Source of the DNA: an uncultured Lachnospiraceae bacterium
GTDB taxonomy: Bacteria; Bacillota; Clostridia; Lachnospirales; Lachnospiraceae
Direction: 5' to 3'
Assembly (NCBI GenBank): GCA_900551115.1
Contig: URUY01000021.1
Coordinates: 3,649-67,648, forward strand
Length of the DNA stretch: 64,000 nt
A program made the translations under genes and the position numbers. Below, in pieces: positions 53,402 to 62,672 of this stretch (position 1 is the first letter of the stretch; each line of letters starts with the position of its first letter). Below the pieces are notes generated by a model, which saw nothing but the letters and a program-made list of their open reading frames with translations, ran no database searches and had not been told where the DNA came from.

Positions 53402-53437
53402 AAAAAATCACGCAACGGATTTACCTGTTGCGTGATT
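53402..53437 (-). terminator. Terminator of the GGDEF gene
   Basis: AATCACGCAAC and GTTGCGTGATT form a perfect 11-bp stem with a ten-base loop. A run of six T lies on the minus strand, 30 bp after the GGDEF stop codon. It may also slow convergent ytaF transcripts. Confidence 0.88.
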
Positions 53438-53465
53438 CCGCTTTCCCTGCCGGCATCTGCTTTCT

Positions 53466-55404
53466 TTACTTTGTTCTCTTTCTCTTATTCTTTTTCTTAT
53501 CCTTATACATCCGTTGGTCTGCAAGCAGTATAACCTGGTCTAAATTGCGGCCTCTTGGGTCTTCCCTGCTTATTCCCACACTGATGGATATTTTGTAAGG
53601 CTTACCGCAGATGGTATTAATGTGTTCCAGATACTTTTTCATCCGGTCTGTTCTAAGCTTTATTTCTTCTTCCGTCAGATTGCCTACACAGACCGCTGTA
53701 TATTCATCTCCCCCAATCCGGTAGCCTTTTTCATACGCCGTATCCTCTCCCCGCAAAAAACTGCTTGATGGCATCCCCGGCCTGCTTTATGGCAAAATCG
53801 CCTTCCGCATGTCCGAAGGTATCATTGATATATTTCAGATCATCCAAATCCGCCATCAATACCACCAGCTTGCTGCCTTCTTTTTCAGCCAGCTTCATCT
53901 GTTCGCTTGCATAGGCCGAAAAGCCGTTCCGGTTGTAAAGTCCTGTAAGGAAATCGGTCACAGCATTTTTTTCCACTAATTTATAGGCTGCGCTAAGCTG
54001 CTTATTCACCTTTTCCATATTGATATACCGGCGCATAATCTCTAACAGGTTGCAGACATTGCGGCACCAGCTCCAATAAATATCCGGGAAAACATTGGGT
54101 TTCCCTTCATACTGCACTACACCGTAGCCAAAGCATCTTCTCATAAAATGCAGCGCCGTAAAATAAAAAGTAGCAGGAAGCTCTCTTTCCTCCCAAAGTC
54201 CGGGAAGCATCTCTTCTATCTTGAAAAAATGTTCTGTATCCACTCTCTTTGCTTCCCTGTATCTGCTGTAAATCAGATTCATCCGGCTGTTTCTGCCATG
54301 CGCACCGCCGTCTTCCTTATACTCTTCCTTTGTCCAGTCGTCATACAGGCAGATATAATACCCTGCCATCTCCTTTATATACAGGGTATACCAGTCGATT
54401 TTCCACAGACAGTCTTCGATGCCGTTTGCTCCGGTTCCGTCTTCCATCATAAAATTGTATGCGGAATAAAAATCATGATATAATCCCTGACGCAGGCTCT
54501 CTATATGCGGCAGGCTTTCTTCTCTTTCTTCCTGTTTCTCACAGCCGCAGGTCCGTCCAATCAACAGCTTCTCCTCTATTGGCAGCTCCGGCAGGCTTTC
54601 CCCCTCTAACTGGTTAATCAGCTTTCTGGCCGCATTTCTTCCTATATTTTGGGCATCTCTGGGCGTGGACGTCAGAAAATGCCGTTTTACAACACCGCCG
54701 CCGTCTGCATCAAAGCCTGTTATCAAAATATCCTCCGGCACTTTGATACCCCGCTTTCTGCAGGCATCATATACGCTCAGCCCCATGGTATCTGAAGCAC
54801 AGCAGACAGCCTGCGGCAGACCTTCCGGGCTCTCTAACAGCGCCTGAACCGTTTCATCGCCTGCATCATACCAAAAATCCCCGAAAAATACCCGGTTTTC
54901 CTTTATGGGCAGATTCTTTTCCTTCATAAAATCATAATATGCCTGCAGGCGCGCTTTTGCATGGGGATGTCCTTCTCTCCCCGTCAGAAAAGCGAAATCC
55001 CTGACTCCGTGGGCCTCGTATAAATGCTCCATGATGCAATGGATATTTTTGCCTGTATCCTCTAAAACACAGGGCAGCTCTGCGGCTTCATTATCCACTC
55101 TGACCACCTTCCGCGGATATTTTTCCCGAAGAGCCTCAAGCTCCGAAAATACCTTTGGGAACTCTGCCAACTGTTCTGACACTATGATAACGCCGTCCAG
55201 CTTATCATAATTAATCATAGAAAAAACATTCATTTCTCCCATTTGATAGTCATTCCACATCTGTCCTTTGACAAATGACGAAAACACCAACACATCATAA
55301 TCCCTGGCATAAGCTTCTTCCTGAATCCCCAGCAGCATCTTTTGTTGAAATGCATCATAATGTTCCGATGTAACTACTCCGATTTTCTTTCGGCTCTTCT
55401 TCAT
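53466..55404 (-). pseudogene. LacI-type ligand-binding plus GGDEF protein, split by a frameshift
   Basis: The N-terminal ~290 residues form a periplasmic-binding-protein-like sensor without helix-turn-helix or signal peptide (KKIGVVTSEHYDAF, VIIVSEQ, ITGFDADGGGVV). A ~150-residue helical linker follows, then a diguanylate cyclase domain (NAVTDFLTGLYNRNGF, MADLDDLKYINDTFGHAEGD). The first frame stops at 53731, just before the active site. RIGGDEYTAV and ISVGIS continue in the +1 frame to 53466. A single missing base restores one ~645-residue protein. A T6 run (minus strand) at 53755-53760 is the likely spot. The active-site motif is GGDEY. As read, no c-di-GMP synthesis is possible. A sequencing slip is equally likely. 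Confidence 0.82.
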
Positions 55405-55543
55405 AAGCATTTCCTCTCATTGATGGATTTCCCTTTTTTAATTATACCCCATTCTCTCTGAAAATGCTAATCCTTTTCGCCGTCCCAAAAACAAAAAAGG
55501 ATATCGCAGCCTTAAAAAACCACGATACCCTTATTTCTTATTT

Positions 55544-56665
55544 TTACATAAAATCCCTGATTACCTGCAAGGCAGGAAGCGCATTGCCGTCGTAATCAAA
55601 CAACGCCTGATTGGCCCATTCGTTTCCGCAGGGTCCCGCGTCCTCTATGTAAGCCAGAGAAGCCTCTGTAGCCCAGCCGCTTCCCGAAACCGGTATCCAT
55701 GCCGGTTCCCAGTAATAAAAGCCTTTTCCCAATCCTTCCGGGACATTTTTTAAGCGGTTCATAAAATCCGTCATAAAATCACACTGTCCCTTCTTTGTCA
55801 TGGGATATTCTACCTTTTCTGCAAGGGCTGGCTTTGTAGCATACCCTTTTCTTTCTTTTGGCGCGAGCTTCTCATAGCTTCCGTAATCCTCCATGGTATA
55901 CCCCATGGATACCTCCGCAACAACCAGCTCTTTCCCGTAGCGCCTGGCAATATCCGTCATATTGTCCGAAAGCATCTGTAATGTTCCATGCCAGAACGGA
56001 TAATAGGACAGACCGATTATCTGAAAATCCTCTCCCCGCTTCAGATACTCATCAAACCACCTGCGGTACAGTTCATTGTTGCCGCCGTTATCAAGATGAA
56101 GCATAATGGGAACATCCTTATCCACCGCGCGGACGCCCCTTATCCCGGCGCTTACAAACCGGGCAATATTGTCATACTCAGGCACTTTGCCGTAAGGCCA
56201 CAAAAGACCGTTTGAAAGTTCATTACCTACCTGTATCATCGTAGGGAAAACGCCCTCTTCCCGCAGCACTGTCAAAGTAGAAACCGTATATTCATATATT
56301 GCCTTTTCCAGCTCCTCTACAGAAAAACCGCGCCATGCCTTGGGAATAAACTGCTTTCCCGGATCCGCCCAGAAATCACTGTAATGGTAATCCAGCAAAA
56401 ATCCCATGCCTGCCGAACGCGCACGCTTTGCCAACAAAATCACCGTCTGCAAATCACAGTTCCCTGCGCCGTAGGAAGCCCCCTTTTCCGAATAGGGGTC
56501 ATTCCACAGCCGAAGGCGGACCGAATTGATGCCATAGTCCGAAAGAATCTCAAATACGTCCTTTTCTTCCCCGCCGTCAAAAAATCTGCCGCCGCAGTTT
56601 TCCACCTCTGCCAGGGTAGAAAGATCCATACCCTTTATAAACGCTTCCGTTCTGTTCTTTTCCAA
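55544..56665 (-). CDS. GH53 endo-beta-1,4-galactanase, without signal peptide
   Basis: The protein has 373 residues. GH53 motifs are FIKGMDLSTLAEVE, GINSVRLRLWNDPY, GFLLDYHYSDFWADPGKQ, MIQVGNELSNGLLWP (acid/base Glu149) and VVAEVSMGY (nucleophile Glu251). C-terminal KGFYYWEPAWIP also fits. The enzyme cleaves beta-1,4-galactan. Most characterised GH53 proteins are secreted, but this one starts MEKNRTEAF with no export signal. It should therefore act on galacto-oligosaccharides after import by the transporter of the same operon. It is the last gene of the galactan operon. Confidence 0.94.
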   Translation of the reverse strand: MEKNRTEAFIKGMDLSTLAEVENCGGRFFDGGEEKDVFEILSDYGINSVRLRLWNDPYSEKGASYGAGNCDLQTVILLAKRARSAGMGFLLDYHYSDFWADPGKQFIPKAWRGFSVEELEKAIYEYTVSTLTVLREEGVFPTMIQVGNELSNGLLWPYGKVPEYDNIARFVSAGIRGVRAVDKDVPIMLHLDNGGNNELYRRWFDEYLKRGEDFQIIGLSYYPFWHGTLQMLSDNMTDIARRYGKELVVAEVSMGYTMEDYGSYEKLAPKERKGYATKPALAEKVEYPMTKKGQCDFMTDFMNRLKNVPEGLGKGFYYWEPAWIPVSGSGWATEASLAYIEDAGPCGNEWANQALFDYDGNALPALQVIRDFM

Positions 56666-56706
56666 AGGCTATTCCTCCTGCTCCTTTTTATAGCCGTACA
56701 GCCCCG

Positions 56707-56922
56707 TTACGCCTCAAAATCCGTGAAACGTTTATTCATGGCGCCGTAGCGGAATCTCGCCATTTCATTCTTTTTAAGGACATCCTCCTCCGTTCCCTTA
56801 TACTGGCAGCGGATACAGTAATATTCCTGTTTGTCCTTATCACAAAACATATCAATATCCAAATCCCGCATAAAACAGGAGGGACATCTGTAATTTAATC
56901 TTCCCTTTCCAGACTGAGCCAT
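56707..56922 (-). CDS. Zinc-ribbon microprotein
   Basis: The protein has 71 residues. Two CxxC pairs (CPSCFMRDLDIDMFCDKDKQ ... YYCIRCQYKG) form a probable zinc ribbon. The C-terminus KKNEMARFRYGAMNKRF is basic. The ATG follows GGAGG by ten bases, and the gene overlaps the end of the 617-residue gene by 28 bp. It is not a shadow, because its ribosome site and Cys pattern are independent of the neighbour. The function is unknown. Its place between two enzyme genes suggests an adaptor or regulatory role. Confidence 0.8.
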   Translation of the reverse strand: MAQSGKGRLNYRCPSCFMRDLDIDMFCDKDKQEYYCIRCQYKGTEEDVLKKNEMARFRYGAMNKRFTDFEA

Positions 56923-58748
56923 GTGGTAAATACCTCCTTTTCAGAAAGTGTAGTTGTATATCCCAGGGTAAACATAGGTGAAAAGGCGTAGCCTTCCTTT
57001 ACATACCCTGTTGCCTGTTTCGGCTCTGCCGACAGGGAAACCTTTGTCTTTACGGGAGGCAGCACACAGTACACCTTATCAGCGCCTTCTACTGCTTCTT
57101 CCCTGCATTTATAAGCGTAGGCAATTTCTTTTTTCTCCGAACCACGCACACAGCCCAGTGTAAGAGAGGTCATGTCCTCTGCATACTCCGTGGTACCGTA
57201 GCATGCGGTCATGTACTCATTCAGCTCTACCTTAGCGTCCGGTCTGCTCATGGAAAGCACTTTTCTCTCCATGCCGATTGCAGAGCTTCCTTCCTCAAAT
57301 ATCACTCTTGTCTGTAACGTTACGGTCAAATCTGCAAATTCGATTTCTACAGGGTCAAGGGTTAAGATTCTCTTTTTCTTTCCTTCTTCGATTGTCTCTT
57401 CCGAGAAATGCGCCTTGGTCCGGCAGAGACACAAATCTACCTCTTCACCGTTATAGGACAGCTTTGCGCTCCTTACTGTTCCCTCTCCCGCATAATGGGT
57501 AAAATAGCCTGCACGGTATTTTTCCTGAATCAGGAAGGGATAGGAAGCATCCGTTACGTGAGGAGTACCGATGCCCACCGGCCATTCCAGCTTGGCGGCA
57601 TAGGGACGTAAATCCACGATAGCGCCGCCCTGGTCCATATTGACGCAGGCACGCATATAGGGGTCACAGTACCAGAAAAGCTGTTTGTCAGAGCCATACA
57701 GGATATCCCGCCACAGAGCGCATTCCGGCTCCGTATAGGTCTTTTTCTGTCTGTAATAACCGGCAAACTCTGCCATGGTCATGTCCGTCAGCTTGCCTTC
57801 TTTTTTCAGCTTGCCGTAATAAGCCATGCCATCCTCGTAGGATTTCTTTAACAGCTCATAGGGAGCCTCCCAGCGTCCCATTTTATTGAGCCAGCCGGGA
57901 CCTACAAACATCATATTGTAAGCGTAGCCGTTATTGTACTTTTCCAAAGAACGGTACTGGTCTATCAGGTTGTACAGATAAGGATACTCCCAGGTCTCGG
58001 TGTCATAAATCATACCGCGCAGCACGTTCTGGGGATGGGTACCGAAGTTGGAACCGTTGCCGTCATAGCAGGCAAGCAGATCCCTTGACAAGTGCGGAAT
58101 TGCCACAATGCCGGAATCCTCTGCCTCATTTGCTGCCGGTGCATGTACATTTGCCTTGGACGGAATCCAGGGTGCCCAGGGACCACCGTCCATAAAGGTA
58201 TACCAGGAGTTGTTGCAGGTATGGTACGCTTTTGGTCCCTCCTCCCAGCAGGTTGCTACCGCGCACTGTACGGAAGGATATTTTTCCTTGATATAATTAA
58301 TCAGCTCTGCATCCATATAATAGGAGCCTGTTGATACCGGATAAAAACCGAAAATATCATGGAATTTTCCAAATACATCATCTACAATCGACTTCTTGTC
58401 CTCCATGGAAAACATCCAGATACAGAAGTCCTTTGTATTGTACTTTTCCCTGAATTCCTTGCAGGGAAGACCAAGCAGGGATAACGCTATCTCGTCTCCG
58501 TAGGTGTCATGATGCTCCTTTGCCAATGAAATTGCCTCTTCATTAAACAGGCTCGCATAGGTCATCTGAATCGTTGTCTTTAAGCCGTTTTTATGAGCGG
58601 CCTCCTGCTGCAATTTAAAAATATCCAGTGATTCTGTCAGCAGCGCCTTTCTGCCGATATCCTCTGCCTTTCCGTGTCCCGTCACCTTCTCGGCATATTC
58701 GGGAACCATCTCAGGCCGATGGATAATATTTACAATAAATTTGTCCAT
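56895..58748 (-). CDS. Unrecognised 617-residue protein of the galactan operon, candidate carbohydrate-active enzyme
   Basis: It starts MDKFIVNIIHRPEMVPEYAE and has no signal peptide or membrane span. Residues ~60-350 look like a catalytic barrel rich in aromatic and acidic residues: KTTIQMTYASL, FCIWMFSMEDKKSIV, GFYPVSTGSYYMDAELI, CAVATCWEEGPKAYHTCNNSW, GGPWAPWIPSK and IPHLSRDLLACYDGNG. The pattern recalls NodB-like or GH38/GH57-type (beta/alpha)7 barrels, but I cannot place it in a family. The C-terminal ~230 residues are a beta-sandwich. It is expressed with galactan importer genes upstream and GH53 downstream, so a side-chain or end-acting role on galactan oligosaccharides is inferred. 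Confidence 0.7.
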   Translation of the reverse strand: MDKFIVNIIHRPEMVPEYAEKVTGHGKAEDIGRKALLTESLDIFKLQQEAAHKNGLKTTIQMTYASLFNEEAISLAKEHHDTYGDEIALSLLGLPCKEFREKYNTKDFCIWMFSMEDKKSIVDDVFGKFHDIFGFYPVSTGSYYMDAELINYIKEKYPSVQCAVATCWEEGPKAYHTCNNSWYTFMDGGPWAPWIPSKANVHAPAANEAEDSGIVAIPHLSRDLLACYDGNGSNFGTHPQNVLRGMIYDTETWEYPYLYNLIDQYRSLEKYNNGYAYNMMFVGPGWLNKMGRWEAPYELLKKSYEDGMAYYGKLKKEGKLTDMTMAEFAGYYRQKKTYTEPECALWRDILYGSDKQLFWYCDPYMRACVNMDQGGAIVDLRPYAAKLEWPVGIGTPHVTDASYPFLIQEKYRAGYFTHYAGEGTVRSAKLSYNGEEVDLCLCRTKAHFSEETIEEGKKKRILTLDPVEIEFADLTVTLQTRVIFEEGSSAIGMERKVLSMSRPDAKVELNEYMTACYGTTEYAEDMTSLTLGCVRGSEKKEIAYAYKCREEAVEGADKVYCVLPPVKTKVSLSAEPKQATGYVKEGYAFSPMFTLGYTTTLSEKEVFTTWLSLERED

Positions 58749-58794
58749 GTTCTTTTTAACCGCTTCTGCGGTTCTTCCTTCCTTCTTTGTTTAC

Positions 58795-59643
58795 TTAGCC
58801 CTTTACGGAGCCTCCGGTAATGCCCTCCACATAAAACTTCTGCATAATGACAAACAGAATCGCTATGGGAATACCAACCATAACGCCGCCCGCACAGAAT
58901 CTGGAGAAATAAGTAGGCAAAAGGTTTCGGTTCAGCATGTTATACAGCCCGATTGCAACCGTCCAGTCTGTGGAAATACCGGAATTTAAAATAATTTTTG
59001 CAAAAATGAAATCTGCCCACGGCACCAGAAATGAGCTGATGACCGTGTAGACAATAATCGGTCTTGAAAGGGGCAGCACAATGGTAAAAAACGTCCTTGC
59101 CTCTGACGCACCTTCTATATAGGCAGCCTCCCTTAATGACTTCGGTATTGTATCAAAAAAGCCCTTCGCCACCAGATATCCCAACCCCGCAGCTCCGGAA
59201 TAAACCATTATCATGCCCACATGGCTGTTGGTGAGTCCAATGGATTTTAAAATGAAATAAATGGCAATCATGGATAAAAAGCCGGGGAACAGCTGCAGCA
59301 TTACAGCCACGTTCATCAAAGCTTTTCTACCCGGAAACCGCATACAGCTCATGGCATAGCTCACCATCAGCACAAAGATGCTGGATATTAAGCAGGTAAA
59401 AATCGCAATAATCAGGGTATTCATAAACCATTTCGGAAACTGGGATACCGTATCCGGAGAAAACAGCATTCTTGTATAGTTTCTTATGGTAAAGGTCTCC
59501 GGAAAGAACCGGCTGGTATTCATGCCATCGTAACCGCTGAAGGAAGTGGCAATCAGCCATACTATGGGTATCAGCCATATCACAGCAAGTATGGTCAGTA
59601 CAACATGTATTACACAGGTATTTACAATTTTTTTTCTGTTCAT
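58795..59643 (-). CDS. Sugar ABC transporter permease, MalG type (galactan locus)
   Basis: The protein has 282 residues and six spans. The EAA loop is REAAYIEGASEARTFFTIVLPLSRP, and the C-terminus MQKFYVEGITGGSVKG is MalG-like. It overlaps the MalF-type gene by one base. It is the closest relative in the window of malG (43683-44552). The operon context points to galacto-oligosaccharides. Confidence 0.92.
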   Translation of the reverse strand: MNRKKIVNTCVIHVVLTILAVIWLIPIVWLIATSFSGYDGMNTSRFFPETFTIRNYTRMLFSPDTVSQFPKWFMNTLIIAIFTCLISSIFVLMVSYAMSCMRFPGRKALMNVAVMLQLFPGFLSMIAIYFILKSIGLTNSHVGMIMVYSGAAGLGYLVAKGFFDTIPKSLREAAYIEGASEARTFFTIVLPLSRPIIVYTVISSFLVPWADFIFAKIILNSGISTDWTVAIGLYNMLNRNLLPTYFSRFCAGGVMVGIPIAILFVIMQKFYVEGITGGSVKG

Positions 59644-61100
59644 TACTGAAAGCTCTCCTCCTTATCTCCTTTAATCATGAAATTAAATGCAAACAGCGTG
59701 AAGACCGCGCATATTACAAAGACGCAAATGCCGATTACCGCAGCCATCTTATAGTTATAATATTCACTGGTCAGCCGATACAGCCAGGTTACCAGCAAAT
59801 CAATTTCCTTGCCGTTAGAGGCTGCCATTTTTTGATCCGTGGTCTGATAAATATCCTGCGTCAGCAGATAAATAACATTGAAATTGTTGATATTCTGTAC
59901 AAACTGGGTAACAAGATAAGGTCCTGTCACAAACAGCATATAGGGCATAGTAATCTTTTTGAAAATCTGAAAAGCATTGGCGCCGTCAATACGGGCGCTT
60001 TCCTTGATATCCTCCGGTATGTTCATCAGCACGCCTGTTGCAATCAGCATCAGATAAGGCACGCCAATCCAGATATTGATGAAGATTATGGTTGCCTTCG
60101 CCCATCCGGGACTGGTTAAAAACGGTATGTAATTTGTGCTTATCAGCCCGATTTCCTTAAGAAAATCCGTTACGCCAAGCTGTGCCAACACCGTATTGGC
60201 AATTCCCGTGTTTGCAAAAAAGTTTCTGAGCAAAAGCAAGGTTACAAACTGCGGAATGGAAATGGCCGCCACGAAGAGCGTACGCCACATCTTTTTCATT
60301 TTGGTATATTTACTGTTAATCATCAGCGCTAATACAATACCGCCCAGATAGGTAGTGGCGGTAGCAAGCACTGCCCATACAATGGTCCATGAAAGGATCT
60401 TTTTAAAGGAGTAACCGAAGGTAATCGTCATGCCGCCGGACGCAAATAAATTTTTGAAGTTCTGCAGACCCGTCCAGGTAAACAGTGCCGTAGGCGGCAT
60501 ATGATTTTGGTCATAGTTGGTAAAAGCAATGCATACCATCACGATAAGGGGCATGACATTAAAAATAATGATGCCGGCAATCGGAAGAAACAGAAGCGTC
60601 ACATAAAACTTCTTGTTAAACATGGCTTTCACATCTTCTCTGAAGGTATTGACATGCTTTCCCGCTTCCGAAAGCTTCTGCACACGATAAGCGCCGATAA
60701 CATTTGCCATCCATAAAAATAAGCCAACGGCAAGCGTGGTCAGGCTGATTACGCCAAACAGCAGAATCAGAAGCGAATTGTCATAATTGTTGACCTCATT
60801 TTTCATTGTGGCCGGATTATACACCATAGTACGTTCCACCGTACCCAGGCTCGGCAGCTTTGCTATATAAGGAATGCCGATTAACACAGTATACAGAATC
60901 ACTGCCACCTCTAAAAACGTCACCAGGATTCCCTTTATAATCTGTTTTCTTCTCATATAGCCGGCGCCCGCCACAAGCAGGGATGCTTTGACCGCCAGGT
61001 CACCTTTTGCAACTGCATGCCCGAATTGCCCGAAAAACCTTCCTATTCCGAGGAAAAACTTTTTTACCGGATTGATTTTCTTTGCTGTACTGCCATCCAT
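59643..61100 (-). CDS. Sugar ABC transporter permease, MalF type (galactan locus)
   Basis: The protein has 485 residues, with the same N-terminal extension as the malF of this window (SLLVAGAGYMRRKQIIKGILVTF). The permease core follows. The EAA loop reads KESARIDGANAFQIFKKITMPYM. It lies 96 bp downstream of the binding-protein gene, with a terminator-like hairpin in between. Confidence 0.92.
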   Translation of the reverse strand: MDGSTAKKINPVKKFFLGIGRFFGQFGHAVAKGDLAVKASLLVAGAGYMRRKQIIKGILVTFLEVAVILYTVLIGIPYIAKLPSLGTVERTMVYNPATMKNEVNNYDNSLLILLFGVISLTTLAVGLFLWMANVIGAYRVQKLSEAGKHVNTFREDVKAMFNKKFYVTLLFLPIAGIIIFNVMPLIVMVCIAFTNYDQNHMPPTALFTWTGLQNFKNLFASGGMTITFGYSFKKILSWTIVWAVLATATTYLGGIVLALMINSKYTKMKKMWRTLFVAAISIPQFVTLLLLRNFFANTGIANTVLAQLGVTDFLKEIGLISTNYIPFLTSPGWAKATIIFINIWIGVPYLMLIATGVLMNIPEDIKESARIDGANAFQIFKKITMPYMLFVTGPYLVTQFVQNINNFNVIYLLTQDIYQTTDQKMAASNGKEIDLLVTWLYRLTSEYYNYKMAAVIGICVFVICAVFTLFAFNFMIKGDKEESFQ

Positions 61101-61135
61101 GCGTATACCCTCTTTTTTCTAAAGCATTATAGTTA

Positions 61136-61174
61136 TAAAAATACCCCACATACTTTTTCTCATATGCGGGGTAT
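61136..61174 (-). terminator. Attenuator-like terminator between binding-protein and permease genes
   Basis: On the minus strand ATACCCCGCATA pairs with TATGTGGGGTAT (one mismatch) around a ten-base loop and runs into TTTTTA. Sited after the first gene of the operon, it should let only part of the transcripts continue, giving excess binding protein. Confidence 0.75.
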
Positions 61175-61196
61175 CCTGTCATCTCAATGAACCGTT

Positions 61197-62489
61197 TTAT
61201 TCAGCAGCCTGAGATGCTGCTTCTACCATATTATCAAGTAATGTCTGCAAATCGGTTCCATCAGGATTGCCCTGTGCCAAAATTTCGCCAAAGCTTGCAG
61301 TTGCTGCCCAAAAACTATTGCCTGCGCTCATCAGAGTTGCATATTCGTTCTGCTGTGCAATTGCTGCAATAGCAATGTTTTCTTTCACTGCGTCAGAAGC
61401 TGCTGCGTTGACATTGGAAGGTCCAATCTGTCTTGCTTCAAAACGAGCTACCTGGCTCTCCTCATTTGTCAGGAATAATGCCAGCTCCATAGCCCATCCT
61501 ACATTCTTGGAATAAGCATTTACACCAATCATCTTGTAACCGCCGATAGTACCTTCCTGTACCTGCTCGCCTGCACATGTGTAAGTCGGAAGCTTTGTAG
61601 CTGCATAACCGTCTCCAAAAGCCTCCTGGCAGGAAGCTGCATCCCATGTACCGGAGATAATAGCACCCAGTTCGCCGGAAGCAATCTGGTTAGCGGTATC
61701 ACCATCGCTGATTGCCATGAAAGCATCGTTGGTTGCGATATCTAAAATTGCCTGTGTTACATCAGCGCCGCTGTAATTAGCAGTGCCGTTCCAGTTAATA
61801 TTTGTGGTGCCGCCTTCGCCAAGGCTTGTGGAAAATCCTGCTCCGTGATAGAAGCCGCCAAGCCACCAGCCTGAATTCAATACATGTCCTACCTTCTTGC
61901 CGGCTGCTCCTGCTGCTGCCAAAAGTGCGTCATAGCTTGCCACATCTTCAGCGGTAAACAGGTTGCTGTCATAGTATAAGAAGTAACCGTTGTCTGCTGA
62001 GAACGGATATGCGTATAAAACGCCGTTCACAGTAGCTGCATCCACAGCACCGGCAACATTGCTGCTGGTTACTGTCTCTGTATCATTGACAGGCTGTAAT
62101 GCACCTGCATTTACCAAATCGTTAATCTGGTCATTTGCAAAAGCAAATACATCTGCTGCTGCTTCTACGTCTGTAAGGATGGTATCCTTTGCTGTACCTT
62201 CGGACTCAACACCGATGGTAATATCAAAGGTCTGTTCAGGATGTGCTTCTTTAAATTTTTCTACCAGAGCTGTTGTTAAATCCTGGTCCTCTTCTGCTGC
62301 CCATACCTTTAAAGTAATGGTCTCGCCTGCAGGAGCCTGTGCGTCAGCTTCATCTTCTGTGCTGGACGCTGTGGTACTCTGCGTATCCGTTGTGTCTGTA
62401 CTGTTTGTCTCATTTGTTTTGCCGCAGCCTGCAAGGCTTGTTACTGCCAGTGCTGCAACCATGAATGCTGCTAATAATTTCTTTTTCAT
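61197..62489 (-). CDS. Sugar-binding lipoprotein of the galactan transporter
   Basis: The protein has 430 residues. The signal MKKKLLAAFMVAALAVTSLAGCG has lipobox LAGC, and a Thr/Ser/Asp-rich linker follows. The MalE-like fold has LKVWAAEEDQDLTTALVEKF, VEAAADVFAFANDQINDL and C-terminal SFWAATASFGEILAQGN. It is the first structural gene behind the promoter at 62541-62569. It presumably binds beta-1,4-galacto-oligosaccharides. Confidence 0.92.
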   Translation of the reverse strand: MKKKLLAAFMVAALAVTSLAGCGKTNETNSTDTTDTQSTTASSTEDEADAQAPAGETITLKVWAAEEDQDLTTALVEKFKEAHPEQTFDITIGVESEGTAKDTILTDVEAAADVFAFANDQINDLVNAGALQPVNDTETVTSSNVAGAVDAATVNGVLYAYPFSADNGYFLYYDSNLFTAEDVASYDALLAAAGAAGKKVGHVLNSGWWLGGFYHGAGFSTSLGEGGTTNINWNGTANYSGADVTQAILDIATNDAFMAISDGDTANQIASGELGAIISGTWDAASCQEAFGDGYAATKLPTYTCAGEQVQEGTIGGYKMIGVNAYSKNVGWAMELALFLTNEESQVARFEARQIGPSNVNAAASDAVKENIAIAAIAQQNEYATLMSAGNSFWAATASFGEILAQGNPDGTDLQTLLDNMVEAASQAAE

Positions 62490-62513
62490 ATTTTTTCCTC
62501 CCTTTTCTGCGCA

Positions 62514-62531
62514 TTGCGCAATCGGTTGTTC
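62514..62531. promoter_or_regulatory. Candidate LacI operator A (galactan operon)
   Basis: GAACAACCGATTGCGCAA (minus strand) is a near-palindrome with the CG centre of LacI-family sites. It covers the expected transcription start, nine bases after the -10 box. Confidence 0.65.
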
Positions 62532-62540
62532 TATGGTTTA

Positions 62541-62569
62541 AGTATAAAGCTTTGCATATTTGTTGTCAA
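62541..62569 (-). promoter_or_regulatory. Galactan operon promoter
   Basis: On the minus strand TTGACA (62564-62569) and TATACT (62541-62546) lie 17 bp apart, 50 bp upstream of the binding-protein start. Confidence 0.85.
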
Positions 62570-62635
62570 TGCATACAATATACTATAAGCAAACTATTTT
62601 TATGTAGGAAATGCCCAACACTTTCCCTTTTATAG

Positions 62636-62651
62636 TTGCGCAGTTGCGCAA
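62636..62651. promoter_or_regulatory. Candidate LacI operator B
   Basis: TTGCGCAGTTGCGCAA is a 16-bp near-palindrome built from the same TTGCGCAA half-site. It lies 121 bp centre to centre from operator A, behind the lacI stop codon. Confidence 0.45.
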
Positions 62652-62672
62652 TTTTAAAAAATTTCATGTAAT

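Noticed and set aside
53731..53774. Programmed ribosomal frameshift in the GGDEF gene
   Set aside because: Joining the frames needs +1, not the -1 shift that a T6G slippery run favours, and no stimulatory structure is seen. Indel or sequencing error is simpler.
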